A stretch of DNA of 7,513 nucleotides from Porphyromonadaceae bacterium (lineage in GTDB: Bacteria > Bacteroidota > Bacteroidia > Bacteroidales > Dysgonomonadaceae): contig DPAC01000122.1 of assembly GCA_003517675.1 (NCBI GenBank), positions 1 to 7,513 on the forward strand, in the 5' to 3' direction. Position numbers and translations under genes: made by a program. The first letter of the stretch is position 1. Each line of letters begins with the position of its first letter. Below the pieces are notes generated by a model. It was not told where the DNA came from. It was given only the letters and a program-made list of their open reading frames with translations, and did no database searches. Shown here piece after piece: positions 1 to 6,797 of this stretch.

Positions 1-37
1 TAACCGTGTAACTGTCTGCAAGCAACATTTATTCATT

Positions 38-898
38 ATGGAAAAAACAACAGAAACCATGCAACGAAAGCCGGAATGGCTGAAGATATCACTGCCCCAG
101 GGCAAGCAATACCTCGATGTGAAAGAGATCATCGCCAGAAAAGAACTGCATACCATCTGCGTGAGCGGAAAGTGCCCCAACTTGGCGGAATGCTGGGGCA
201 GGGGCACCGCCACATTCATGATCCTGGGAGAGATCTGTACCCGCTCCTGCCGCTTCTGTAATGTGAAGACCGGCACCCCACTGGGTGTGGACTGGGATGA
301 GCCGGCACGATTGGCCGATACCATTGAGCAGATGAACCTGCGTCATGTGGTGCTCACCAGTGTCGATCGTGACGACCTGGACGACGGGGGGGCTGAGATC
401 TGGTCGCGTACCGTGCGACGCATCAAGGAGCGCTGTCCGCAGGTGACCATCGAGACGCTGATCCCCGATTTCAACGGACAGGAGGAGCTGATACGCAAGG
501 TGATTGACGCCGGCCCCAACATTGTATCACACAACATGGAGACGGTACGGCGGCTGACACCCAAGGTGCGGAGCCGTGCGAAGTATGAGGTGAGTCTCAG
601 GACCCTCGGCGTGATCGCAGCCAGCGGCAAGGTGAGAGCCAAGTCGGGCCTGATGGTGGGGCTGGGGGAGACCGGGCAGGAGGTCTATGAGACCATGGAC
701 GACCTGCTGGCCGTTGGTTGCAGCGTGCTCACCATCGGGCAGTACCTGCAACCCACACGGAAGCATCTGACAGTGAAAGAGTATGTCTCGCCAGAACAGT
801 TTGCCCGTTACCGCGAGGTGGCACTCGAAAAAGGATTCCGCTTCGTGGAGAGTGGCCCGTTGGTACGCTCCTCCTATCACGCAGAGAAACATGTATAA
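38..898 (+). CDS. lipA: Lipoyl synthase (radical SAM)
   Basis: LipA inserts two sulfur atoms at C6 and C8 of the octanoyl chain on lipoyl-domain proteins, the last step of lipoate synthesis, in the cytoplasm. The 286-residue protein shows both iron-sulfur cluster motifs of the family. Cys41, Cys46 and Cys52 (CVSGKCPNLAEC) form the auxiliary cluster that supplies sulfur. Cys67, Cys71 and Cys74 (CTRSCRFC) form the radical SAM cluster. The RSSY motif at 277-280, whose serine ligates the auxiliary cluster, is intact near the C-terminus. The length is slightly shorter than E. coli LipA, mostly through a short N-terminus. The ATG at 38 is chosen because it gives a full N-terminal extension; a second in-frame ATG lies at 59 (residue 8) and cannot be excluded. 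The gene is followed after 3 bases by lipB, which supplies its substrate, so the two are very likely co-transcribed. No promoter is visible in the 37 bases upstream. Confidence 0.97.
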   Translation: MEKTTETMQRKPEWLKISLPQGKQYLDVKEIIARKELHTICVSGKCPNLAECWGRGTATFMILGEICTRSCRFCNVKTGTPLGVDWDEPARLADTIEQMNLRHVVLTSVDRDDLDDGGAEIWSRTVRRIKERCPQVTIETLIPDFNGQEELIRKVIDAGPNIVSHNMETVRRLTPKVRSRAKYEVSLRTLGVIAASGKVRAKSGLMVGLGETGQEVYETMDDLLAVGCSVLTIGQYLQPTRKHLTVKEYVSPEQFARYREVALEKGFRFVESGPLVRSSYHAEKHV

Positions 899-901
899 GG
901 G

Positions 902-1633
902 ATGAGCAGAAAAGTGATTTTTGAAGACCTGGGTCGCATCCGCTATCAACAGGCGTGGGAGTATCAGGAGAAGCTGTTTGCACAGGTGATTCGCGACAAG
1001 CAGGAGCAGAAGCAGGAGAAAGAGCAGTACCTGCTCTTCTGTGAGCACGAGCATGTATACACGCTCGGCAAGAGCGGCAAGCGGCAGAACTTGCTCATCA
1101 CACGTCAGATGTGTGAGAGCAGGCAGATTGACCTGCATGAGACTGACCGTGGAGGTGATATCACCTATCATGGCCCCGGTCAGTTGGTGGCCTACCCGAT
1201 CATTGACCTGGAGGCGTTCGGTATTGGCATCAAGCGTTACATCTCCCTGTTGGAGGATGTAGTGATCGAGGCATTGAAACCATACGGTATCAAGGGGGAG
1301 AAGGATGAGAAGGCAATGGGGGTCTGGATTGACCTGGGTGACCCTCTCCGGGTACGTAAGATCTGTGCCATCGGCGTCCGTGCCAGCCGCTTTGTCACCA
1401 TGCACGGCCTGGCGCTTAACATCAACAGCGATCTCACCTATTTCAACTTCATCAATCCTTGTGGTTTTACCGACAAGGGGGTTACCTCCATGCAAAAGGA
1501 GGTGGGAGAGGAGGTTGATTTCAGGGAGGTCTCCAACGGATTGAAGCGTGCTTTCCGGGAGCTGTTTGATATGGATTTAGCCGATCAGCGAAAACCGCCT
1601 CACAACCCAGATTGGGAAACTGCTGTTACTTAA
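902..1633 (+). CDS. lipB: Lipoyl(octanoyl) transferase
   Basis: LipB transfers octanoate from octanoyl-acyl carrier protein to a lysine of lipoyl-domain proteins, producing the substrate of LipA. The 243-residue protein has the family hallmarks: the substrate-binding stretch RGGDITYHGPGQ at about 83-94, the catalytic lysine Lys153 in VRKICAIGVR, the MHGLALN segment at 167-173, and the catalytic cysteine Cys187 in NPCGFTDKG. These correspond to the Cys/Lys dyad known for the family. It is about 30 residues longer than E. coli LipB. The extra length lies partly in a Lys/Gln/Glu-rich segment at about 32-42 and partly in a poorly conserved tail after residue 228. The ATG at 902 lies 3 bases after the lipA stop codon, so translation is probably coupled. 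No terminator hairpin is visible after the stop. Presence of both genes implies de novo lipoylation rather than pure scavenging. Confidence 0.96.
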   Translation: MSRKVIFEDLGRIRYQQAWEYQEKLFAQVIRDKQEQKQEKEQYLLFCEHEHVYTLGKSGKRQNLLITRQMCESRQIDLHETDRGGDITYHGPGQLVAYPIIDLEAFGIGIKRYISLLEDVVIEALKPYGIKGEKDEKAMGVWIDLGDPLRVRKICAIGVRASRFVTMHGLALNINSDLTYFNFINPCGFTDKGVTSMQKEVGEEVDFREVSNGLKRAFRELFDMDLADQRKPPHNPDWETAVT

Positions 1634-1654
1634 ACATTTTTAACGGCGATTCCA

Positions 1655-1684
1655 ATTGAAACCAATTTAACATCTCTACTTTTG
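1655..1684 (+). promoter_or_regulatory. Putative Bacteroidota-type sigma promoter for the moxR-bat operon
   Basis: The 89-base gap between lipB and moxR contains TACTTTTG at 1677-1684, an exact match to the Bacteroides -7 consensus TAnnTTTG. A -33-like ATTG lies at 1655-1658, leaving 18 bases between the elements, close to the usual 19-21. A transcription start would fall near 1690, giving a leader of roughly 30 nucleotides before the moxR ATG at 1723. The surrounding DNA is AT-rich, unlike the flanking genes. The match is seen in the sequence; promoter activity is inferred. Confidence 0.6.
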
Positions 1685-1722
1685 TATCTCATATCCGGAG
1701 AACCCTTTTAACAATCAACCCA

Positions 1723-2718
1723 ATGAGCCAAATAGTCGATATCAAAGAACTGAACGATAGAATTGAACAGAAAAGCGCTTTTGTGCAGACAATTGTCACG
1801 GGCATGAACCATGTGATCGTGGGACAGAAACACCTGGTGGAGTCACTCCTGATCGGGCTCCTCTCCGATGGACACATCCTGCTGGAAGGGGTGCCGGGGC
1901 TCGCGAAGACGTTGGCCATCAAGACCCTGGCACAACTGATCGATGCCGATTACAACCGTATCCAGTTTACGCCCGACCTGTTGCCCGCCGACGTGGTTGG
2001 CACCATGATCTACAGCCAACGTAACGAGGAGTTCCAGGTGAAGCATGGCCCCATCTTTGCCAACTTTGTGCTGGCCGATGAGATCAACCGTGCCCCAGCC
2101 AAGGTGCAGAGTGCCCTGCTGGAGGCAATGCAGGAGCGGCAGGTGACCATTGGCGAAGAGAGTTATAAGCTGCCAAACCCATTCCTGGTGATGGCAACCC
2201 AGAACCCGATCGAACAGGAGGGTACCTATCCATTGCCCGAAGCACAGGTAGACCGTTTCATGCTAAAAGTGGTGATCAGCTATCCCTCACGTGAGGAGGA
2301 GAAGCAGATCATCCAGCAAAATATCTTCGAGCCGGTGGTTCCTGACCGTGCGGTCATCACCACGCAGGAGATCCTGGAGGCTCGCAAGGTGGTGCGGGAA
2401 GTATATATTGACGAGAAGATCAGCAAGTACATCGTCGATATTGTCTTTGCCACCCGTTTTCCCGATCAGTTCGGCATGGCTCACCTGAAAGATATGATCG
2501 GCTTTGGTGCCTCTCCCCGCGCCTCGATCAACCTGGCCCTGGCGGCACGTGCCTTTGCTTTCATTAAGCGCCGTGGCTATGTGATTCCCGAAGATATCCG
2601 GGCTGTATGCCAGGATGTACTTCGTCACCGTATCGGGCTCACCTATGAGGCAGAAGCCAATAACATGACCTCTGAGGAGATCATCAGCGAGATCCTCAAT
2701 AAGATTGAGGTGCCCTGA
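1723..2718 (+). CDS. MoxR-family AAA+ ATPase
   Basis: This is a cytoplasmic AAA+ ATPase of the MoxR family, a group that acts as chaperone-like partners of VWA-domain proteins and is commonly encoded beside them. The 331-residue protein has Walker A GVPGLAKT at 56-63, Walker B FVLADEINR at 115-123 with Asp119 and Glu120, sensor 1 Asn161 in ATQNPIEQEG, an arginine-finger candidate Arg178 in the VDRF motif, and sensor 2 Arg266 in GASPRA. The remaining C-terminal part is the helical lid. Length is normal for the family and no catalytic residue is missing. It is the first gene after the predicted promoter and heads the bat operon, with a DUF58 protein next, as in Bacteroides fragilis. By family analogy it may insert metal into, or remodel, the VWA proteins encoded downstream; that role is inferred. 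The start ATG lacks a clear Shine-Dalgarno sequence. Confidence 0.95.
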   Translation: MSQIVDIKELNDRIEQKSAFVQTIVTGMNHVIVGQKHLVESLLIGLLSDGHILLEGVPGLAKTLAIKTLAQLIDADYNRIQFTPDLLPADVVGTMIYSQRNEEFQVKHGPIFANFVLADEINRAPAKVQSALLEAMQERQVTIGEESYKLPNPFLVMATQNPIEQEGTYPLPEAQVDRFMLKVVISYPSREEEKQIIQQNIFEPVVPDRAVITTQEILEARKVVREVYIDEKISKYIVDIVFATRFPDQFGMAHLKDMIGFGASPRASINLALAARAFAFIKRRGYVIPEDIRAVCQDVLRHRIGLTYEAEANNMTSEEIISEILNKIEVP

Positions 2719-2791
2719 TCAGCTACAGACTGTACCGGGATCAATCTACCTGACGTTGTAACACCCCACGGAGCGAATCAGCAATAATTCT

Positions 2792-3661
2792 ATGGAAGCT
2801 ACCGACCTGATCAAGAAAGTACGCCACATCGAGATAAAAGCAAGAGGTCTCTCGCGAAACATCTTTGCCGGAGAGTACCATTCTGCCTTCAAGGGGCGAG
2901 GCATGGCTTTTTCGGAGGTGAGGGAGTATCGTTATGGGGATGATATGCGTGACATCGACTGGAACGTGACTGCCCGTTACAACCGTCCCTTCGTCAAGAT
3001 CTTTGAGGAGGAACGGGAGCTGACGGTGATGCTGATGATTGATGTGTCGGAGAGCCTCGGCTTCGGATCCAGGTCGCTGCTCAAGCGTGACATGGTGGCC
3101 GAGATAGCTGCCACACTCGCTTTCTCTGCGATACAGAACAACGACAAGATCGGCGTCATCTTCTTTACCGACAAGGTGGAGAAGTTCATCCCTCCCCAGA
3201 AAGGGAGGAAGCATATCCTCTTCATCATCCGTGAGATCCTCGGGTTCACCCCCGAGAGCCACGGCACCGACCTGAACATGGCGCTGCGCTACATGACCAA
3301 CGCCATCAGGAAACGTTGTACCGCTTTCCTGATCTCCGACTTTATTGATCCGGGTGACTATCAGAAGGCGATGCAGATAGCCGGTCGCAAGCACGACCTG
3401 GTGGCCATCCAGGTCTATGACCAGCTGAGCACCGCCCTCGAGCCAGTGGGATTGATGAAAGTGTGGGATCCTGAAAGAGGGGATGAACGCTGGATCGATA
3501 GCTCATCGAAACAGGTACGCGAACAATACCGTCGTTGGTGGAACAGCCTGCAGGATAAGATGATCACTGCCACCCGCCAGAGCGGCGTAGATAGTGTCTC
3601 TGTTTCCACGGAGAGTGATTATGTGAAGTCGTTGCTGCAACTATTCCAACAAAGAAGATAG
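2792..3661 (+). CDS. DUF58 protein with VWA-like fold
   Basis: This is a soluble protein of 289 residues with no signal peptide or membrane segment. The DUF58 signature GRGMAFSEVREYRYGDD begins near residue 36 and continues through RDIDWNVTAR at 53-62. The following region resembles a VWA domain: DVSES at 84-88 supplies the DxSxS part of a metal-ion-dependent adhesion site (MIDAS), with Thr159 (HGTDL) and Asp183 (ISDF) as candidates for the remaining ligands. DUF58 genes are very often next to moxR, and the pair is taken to be functionally linked, but the biochemical role is unknown. The ATG at 2792 is the first usable start: an in-frame TTG at 2756 is followed at once by a TAA. The gap to moxR is 73 bases, while the next gene begins 2 bases after the stop, so it belongs to the same transcription unit. 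Confidence 0.93.
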   Translation: MEATDLIKKVRHIEIKARGLSRNIFAGEYHSAFKGRGMAFSEVREYRYGDDMRDIDWNVTARYNRPFVKIFEEERELTVMLMIDVSESLGFGSRSLLKRDMVAEIAATLAFSAIQNNDKIGVIFFTDKVEKFIPPQKGRKHILFIIREILGFTPESHGTDLNMALRYMTNAIRKRCTAFLISDFIDPGDYQKAMQIAGRKHDLVAIQVYDQLSTALEPVGLMKVWDPERGDERWIDSSSKQVREQYRRWWNSLQDKMITATRQSGVDSVSVSTESDYVKSLLQLFQQRR

Positions 3662-3663
3662 CA

Positions 3664-4716
3664 TTGAGGACAAAGAGATTCCATAACAGTTGGATATACA
3701 AGGGGATGCTGACAACAGTGGCGCTCCTGATGGGAGGGATGCTCAACGCCCAGCGGGCGTCAGTGCATGCCACCGTGCAACCCACCGAGATCCTGATCGG
3801 AGAGCAGGCGGTGATCAACCTGAAAGTGATCACACCCAAGGAGAAGATCATCCATTTTCCTGTGTATGAAAAAGAGATCATCCCCGGTATTGAGGTGATT
3901 GCGATGTTGCCACCCGATACCACCATCGAGAACAACGTGATGACGCTCAATTTCCGCTATCTGGTCACCTCGTTCGATTCCACCCTCTACCATGTGCCTT
4001 ACATACCCATATTTGACGGAACCGACACCCTCTACTCCAATTCTTTCGGGTTGAAAGTGACTTCACCAGAGCTATCAGACTCCACGCTGGCCTATCTGGA
4101 GCGAATCAACAAGGGAGAAACCGACTCAATCGATTTCAATCAGTTGCAGCTCAACGATATCAAACCGGTTCGCAAACCCCCATTTGTCTGGACCGATTAT
4201 CTCTGGCTGCTCTGGATCCTGCTGGGCGTGTTGATCCTGTTGGCACTCATCGCTTTGGTGGTTTACCTGGTGCTGCGCAAGAAGCGGCAAGGCTATTTCT
4301 TTAAGCCTCCCGAAGTGCTGCCGGCGCACATTCGTGCCTTGAAAGAGCTGGACAAGCTCAAACAGGAGAAGATGTGGCTTCAGGGGCGGGAGAAAGAGTT
4401 CTACAGCCGGCTAACCGATATCCTGCGTTCCTATATCTGGGAGCGTGAGGGGATACAGGCGATGGAGATGACCACGGGAGAGATCCTGAACGCCATCCGT
4501 AAGGTGGCTGAGACCGATTCGGTTTACGACAACCTGAAACAGATACTGACCACTGCCGATCTGGTGAAGTTTGCCAAGTACAAACCCTATCCCGATGAGA
4601 ATGACCTGAGCATGGTGAACGCCTATTTCTTCGTGAACCAGACCAAAGAGGATGACCCCATCCCTGATCCGAAGGAGGAGGGGAAACAGAGAGATGATCA
4701 ATCCGATAACGAATAA
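3664..4716 (+). CDS. Bat-operon membrane protein with BatD-like layout
   Basis: This is the third gene of the bat cluster, a conserved but uncharacterised position. With the TTG start at 3664 the protein has 350 residues. It shows a basic N-terminus, a hydrophobic stretch at about 15-28 ending in LNA (a likely signal peptide, cleaved near residue 29), a beta-rich exported region at about 35-135, and one strong membrane helix at about 178-204 followed by RKKR. A charged cytoplasmic part at 205-350 has a helical segment with LKELDKLKQEK at 226-236, and the tail is acidic. The arrangement recalls BatD: an exported beta domain, one membrane span and a cytoplasmic helical domain. The TTG start is favoured because it supplies the basic residues of the signal peptide and lies 2 bases after the previous stop. 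An ATG at 3706 (residue 15) would remove them. Function is unknown; a scaffold linking periplasmic and cytoplasmic parts of the Bat complex is a guess. Confidence 0.82.
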   Translation: MRTKRFHNSWIYKGMLTTVALLMGGMLNAQRASVHATVQPTEILIGEQAVINLKVITPKEKIIHFPVYEKEIIPGIEVIAMLPPDTTIENNVMTLNFRYLVTSFDSTLYHVPYIPIFDGTDTLYSNSFGLKVTSPELSDSTLAYLERINKGETDSIDFNQLQLNDIKPVRKPPFVWTDYLWLLWILLGVLILLALIALVVYLVLRKKRQGYFFKPPEVLPAHIRALKELDKLKQEKMWLQGREKEFYSRLTDILRSYIWEREGIQAMEMTTGEILNAIRKVAETDSVYDNLKQILTTADLVKFAKYKPYPDENDLSMVNAYFFVNQTKEDDPIPDPKEEGKQRDDQSDNE

Positions 4717-4728
4717 GAGTGAATTGGC

Positions 4729-5712
4729 ATGGAGTTTTTGCATCCTGAATATCTATATCTGCTGTTGTTGTTGGTACCGCTGACGCTATGGTACATTGTG
4801 CGCCTTTCCAAGGCGCAGGCCTCCTTCAGGCTTGCCTCAACGGATGCTTTCAACGAAATGAAGCCCGGCTTCAGGGTCTACATGCGACACTTTCCTTTCC
4901 TGCTGCGGCTGCTCTCCATTGCCCTGGTGATCATCGTGATTGCTCGCCCGCAGTCGGTGAGCAGTTGGGAAGAGTCAGAGACACAGGGTATTGATATTGT
5001 GCTGGCGCTCGATGTCTCCGGCTCCATGCTGGCACAGGATCTGCAACCCGACCGTTTGCAGGCCGCCAAAAAGGTTGCCGCTGAGTTTATCACAGACCGG
5101 AGCAACGACAACATCGGACTGGTGATCTTTGCCGGGGAGAGCTTTACGCAGTGCCCCCTTACCACCGACCACAAGGTATTGCTCAACCTGCTCAATGAGA
5201 TCAATTTTGGCATGATAGACGACGGTACCGCCATCGGACTTGGGCTGGCTACCTCGGTGAACCGACTCAAGGAGAGCCAGTCACAGTCGAAAGTGGTGAT
5301 CCTGCTCACCGATGGCACCAACAACAGCGGCCAGATAGCACCGCTCACTGCGGCCGACCTGGCACGATCTTACGGAATCAGGGTCTACACCGTGGGTATA
5401 GGCACCAAGGGGATGGCACCCACACCGGTCAACACCCCTTTTGGCATACGGATGCAGAACATGCCGGTGGATATCGATGAGGAGACGCTCACCGAGATAG
5501 CGGCCTTAACCGGGGGACAGTATTTCCGTGCACAGGATACGGAGGGACTGCGTCAGGTCTACAATGAGATTGATGAGATGGAGAAATACCTGATCAGCGT
5601 GCAGAACGTGACACGGCGGCAGGAGCTTTTTTTGCCCTGGGCACTCGCCGCACTGGCGTTAATTTTGCTGGAGTTGCTGTTGAGGCGTACCTGGTTGAGA
5701 AGCATTCCCTGA
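4729..5712 (+). CDS. batA: Aerotolerance protein BatA, VWA-domain membrane protein
   Basis: BatA is an inner-membrane protein with a VWA domain. The 327 residues have a hydrophobic N-terminal helix at about 8-24, a second at about 57-73, a VWA domain from about 88 to 285, and a C-terminal helix at about 300-318 followed by basic residues. The metal site is complete: DVSGS at 95-99 (DxSxS), Thr167 in DDGTAIG and Asp195 in LLTDG. The N-terminal HPEYLY motif is typical of BatA/BatB. Length is normal. The gene starts 12 bases after the previous stop and is followed by its paralogue batB after 62 bases. Family work in Bacteroides fragilis tied the operon to aerotolerance and growth in vivo, but the molecular activity of BatA is not known. 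Separation from BatB rests on position and on the DVSGSM rather than DVSNSM motif, so the A/B label is a synteny-based call. Confidence 0.92.
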   Translation: MEFLHPEYLYLLLLLVPLTLWYIVRLSKAQASFRLASTDAFNEMKPGFRVYMRHFPFLLRLLSIALVIIVIARPQSVSSWEESETQGIDIVLALDVSGSMLAQDLQPDRLQAAKKVAAEFITDRSNDNIGLVIFAGESFTQCPLTTDHKVLLNLLNEINFGMIDDGTAIGLGLATSVNRLKESQSQSKVVILLTDGTNNSGQIAPLTAADLARSYGIRVYTVGIGTKGMAPTPVNTPFGIRMQNMPVDIDEETLTEIAALTGGQYFRAQDTEGLRQVYNEIDEMEKYLISVQNVTRRQELFLPWALAALALILLELLLRRTWLRSIP

Positions 5713-5774
5713 CCAGTGAAGCACTGAATGTGGGGACTGATGCATAAAAATGAACAAAGAGAATTAAAGATAAA

Positions 5775-6797
5775 ATGTTTAGATTCGGAAATCCGGAATA
5801 TCTCTGGCTGTTTGCGGCTATGCCCCTCTTGCTGGCCCTTTACCTCTATCTGAGCATCAGAAAGCGGAAAGATGTTGAGAAGATGGGGAGCCTCAGCACG
5901 CTCAGGATGATGATGCCGGAGCTCTCGCTGAAGCGCTCCTACCTGAAGTTCTGGTTGATTTTCGCCGCCCTCTGCATCGGCATCTTCCTGGTTGCCCGTC
6001 CGCAGTTTGGCACCAAGGTGGAGACGGTTGAGAAAGAGGGCATCGAGCTGGTGATTGCCATCGATGTCTCCAACTCGATGCTTGCCAGGGATCTCTCTCC
6101 TGACCGGTTGAGTCTTGCCCGCCAGATCCTCTCCCGTCTCATCGATGTGCGCAAGGACGACAAGGTTGCACTGATTGTCTTTGCCGGAGAGGCATATGTA
6201 CAGATGCCGCTTACCTCCGACACACAATCGGCCAAGATATTCCTCAACAGCATTGATCCTTCGCTGGTGCCGGTGCAGGGTACTGCTGTTGCTGAGGCTA
6301 TTAGTCTGGGTATGAGTTGTTTTTCTGCTGACAAGGAGGTGGGCAAAGCGATGGTGATCATCACCGACGGAGAGGATCATGAGGGCAACGCCAGTGAGGT
6401 GGCAGCCGAAGCAGCCAAGGCGGGTGTGATGATCAACGTACTGGGGGTAGGCTCCATTGAGGGTGCTCCTGTGCCGGGTGATGGCACCGGCAGCAACTAC
6501 ATGACCGACAGCGAGGGCAATGTGGTGGTGTCGCGCCTGAACGAGGAGATGGCAATGGAGATCGCCCGCACCGGTGGAGGGCTATATGTGCGTGTCGACA
6601 ACTCCAACACGGCTATTCGTGCGCTGGAAGCACAGCTGGATGAACTTGAGACGAAGCGTACCGCTTCGCTCACCTATTCCGAGTATGATGAGCAGTTTCC
6701 CCTGCTGGGTTGGATTCTTTTGGTGATTCTCATCGTGGAGCTGCTCATCTATGACAAGAAAAACAGATTATTCAGAAACGTGAGGTTATTCAGATGA
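5775..6797 (+). CDS. batB: Aerotolerance protein BatB, VWA-domain membrane protein
   Basis: BatB is the second membrane-anchored VWA protein of the operon and a clear paralogue of BatA. Its 340 residues share the N-terminal NPEYLW motif, helices at about 10-27 and 58-75, the DLSPDRL and FAGEAYVQMPLTSD blocks inside the VWA domain, and a C-terminal helix at about 310-326. The metal site is complete: DVSNS at 97-101, Thr170 in QGTAVAEA and Asp198 in ITDGEDHEG. It differs from BatA by the TDGEDHEG motif and by an EGAPVPGDGTGS loop at about 229-240. The ATG at 5775 follows an A-rich leader, usual for Bacteroidota. The stop overlaps the batC start by 4 bases (ATGA), implying coupled translation of BatB with the TPR protein and probable physical association. 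Confidence 0.93.
   Translation: MFRFGNPEYLWLFAAMPLLLALYLYLSIRKRKDVEKMGSLSTLRMMMPELSLKRSYLKFWLIFAALCIGIFLVARPQFGTKVETVEKEGIELVIAIDVSNSMLARDLSPDRLSLARQILSRLIDVRKDDKVALIVFAGEAYVQMPLTSDTQSAKIFLNSIDPSLVPVQGTAVAEAISLGMSCFSADKEVGKAMVIITDGEDHEGNASEVAAEAAKAGVMINVLGVGSIEGAPVPGDGTGSNYMTDSEGNVVVSRLNEEMAMEIARTGGGLYVRVDNSNTAIRALEAQLDELETKRTASLTYSEYDEQFPLLGWILLVILIVELLIYDKKNRLFRNVRLFR

Noticed and set aside
527..1495. Long minus-strand open frame of 322 codons across lipA and lipB
   Set aside because: It lies opposite two genes with complete catalytic motifs, has no recognisable domain and shows the Leu/His-rich composition of an antisense shadow frame.
1634..1654. Possible terminator after lipB (T-run at about 1636-1642)
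   Set aside because: No GC-rich hairpin precedes the T-run, so an intrinsic terminator is not supported.
2724..2734. Interrupted palindrome TACAG-A-CTGTA in the moxR-DUF58 gap
   Set aside because: A single 5-bp half-site repeat is expected by chance. No promoter element lies nearby and no T-run follows, so neither an operator nor a terminator is supported.
5750..5767. Five-codon ATG-to-TAA mini frame before batB
   Set aside because: It is too short to be called a gene, and nothing points to an attenuation mechanism; the A-rich sequence is better explained as the batB leader.
5559..6380. Minus-strand open frame of 273 codons opposite batA and batB
   Set aside because: It spans the end of one real gene and over half of the next, has no recognisable motif, and is explained by the codon bias of the + strand genes.
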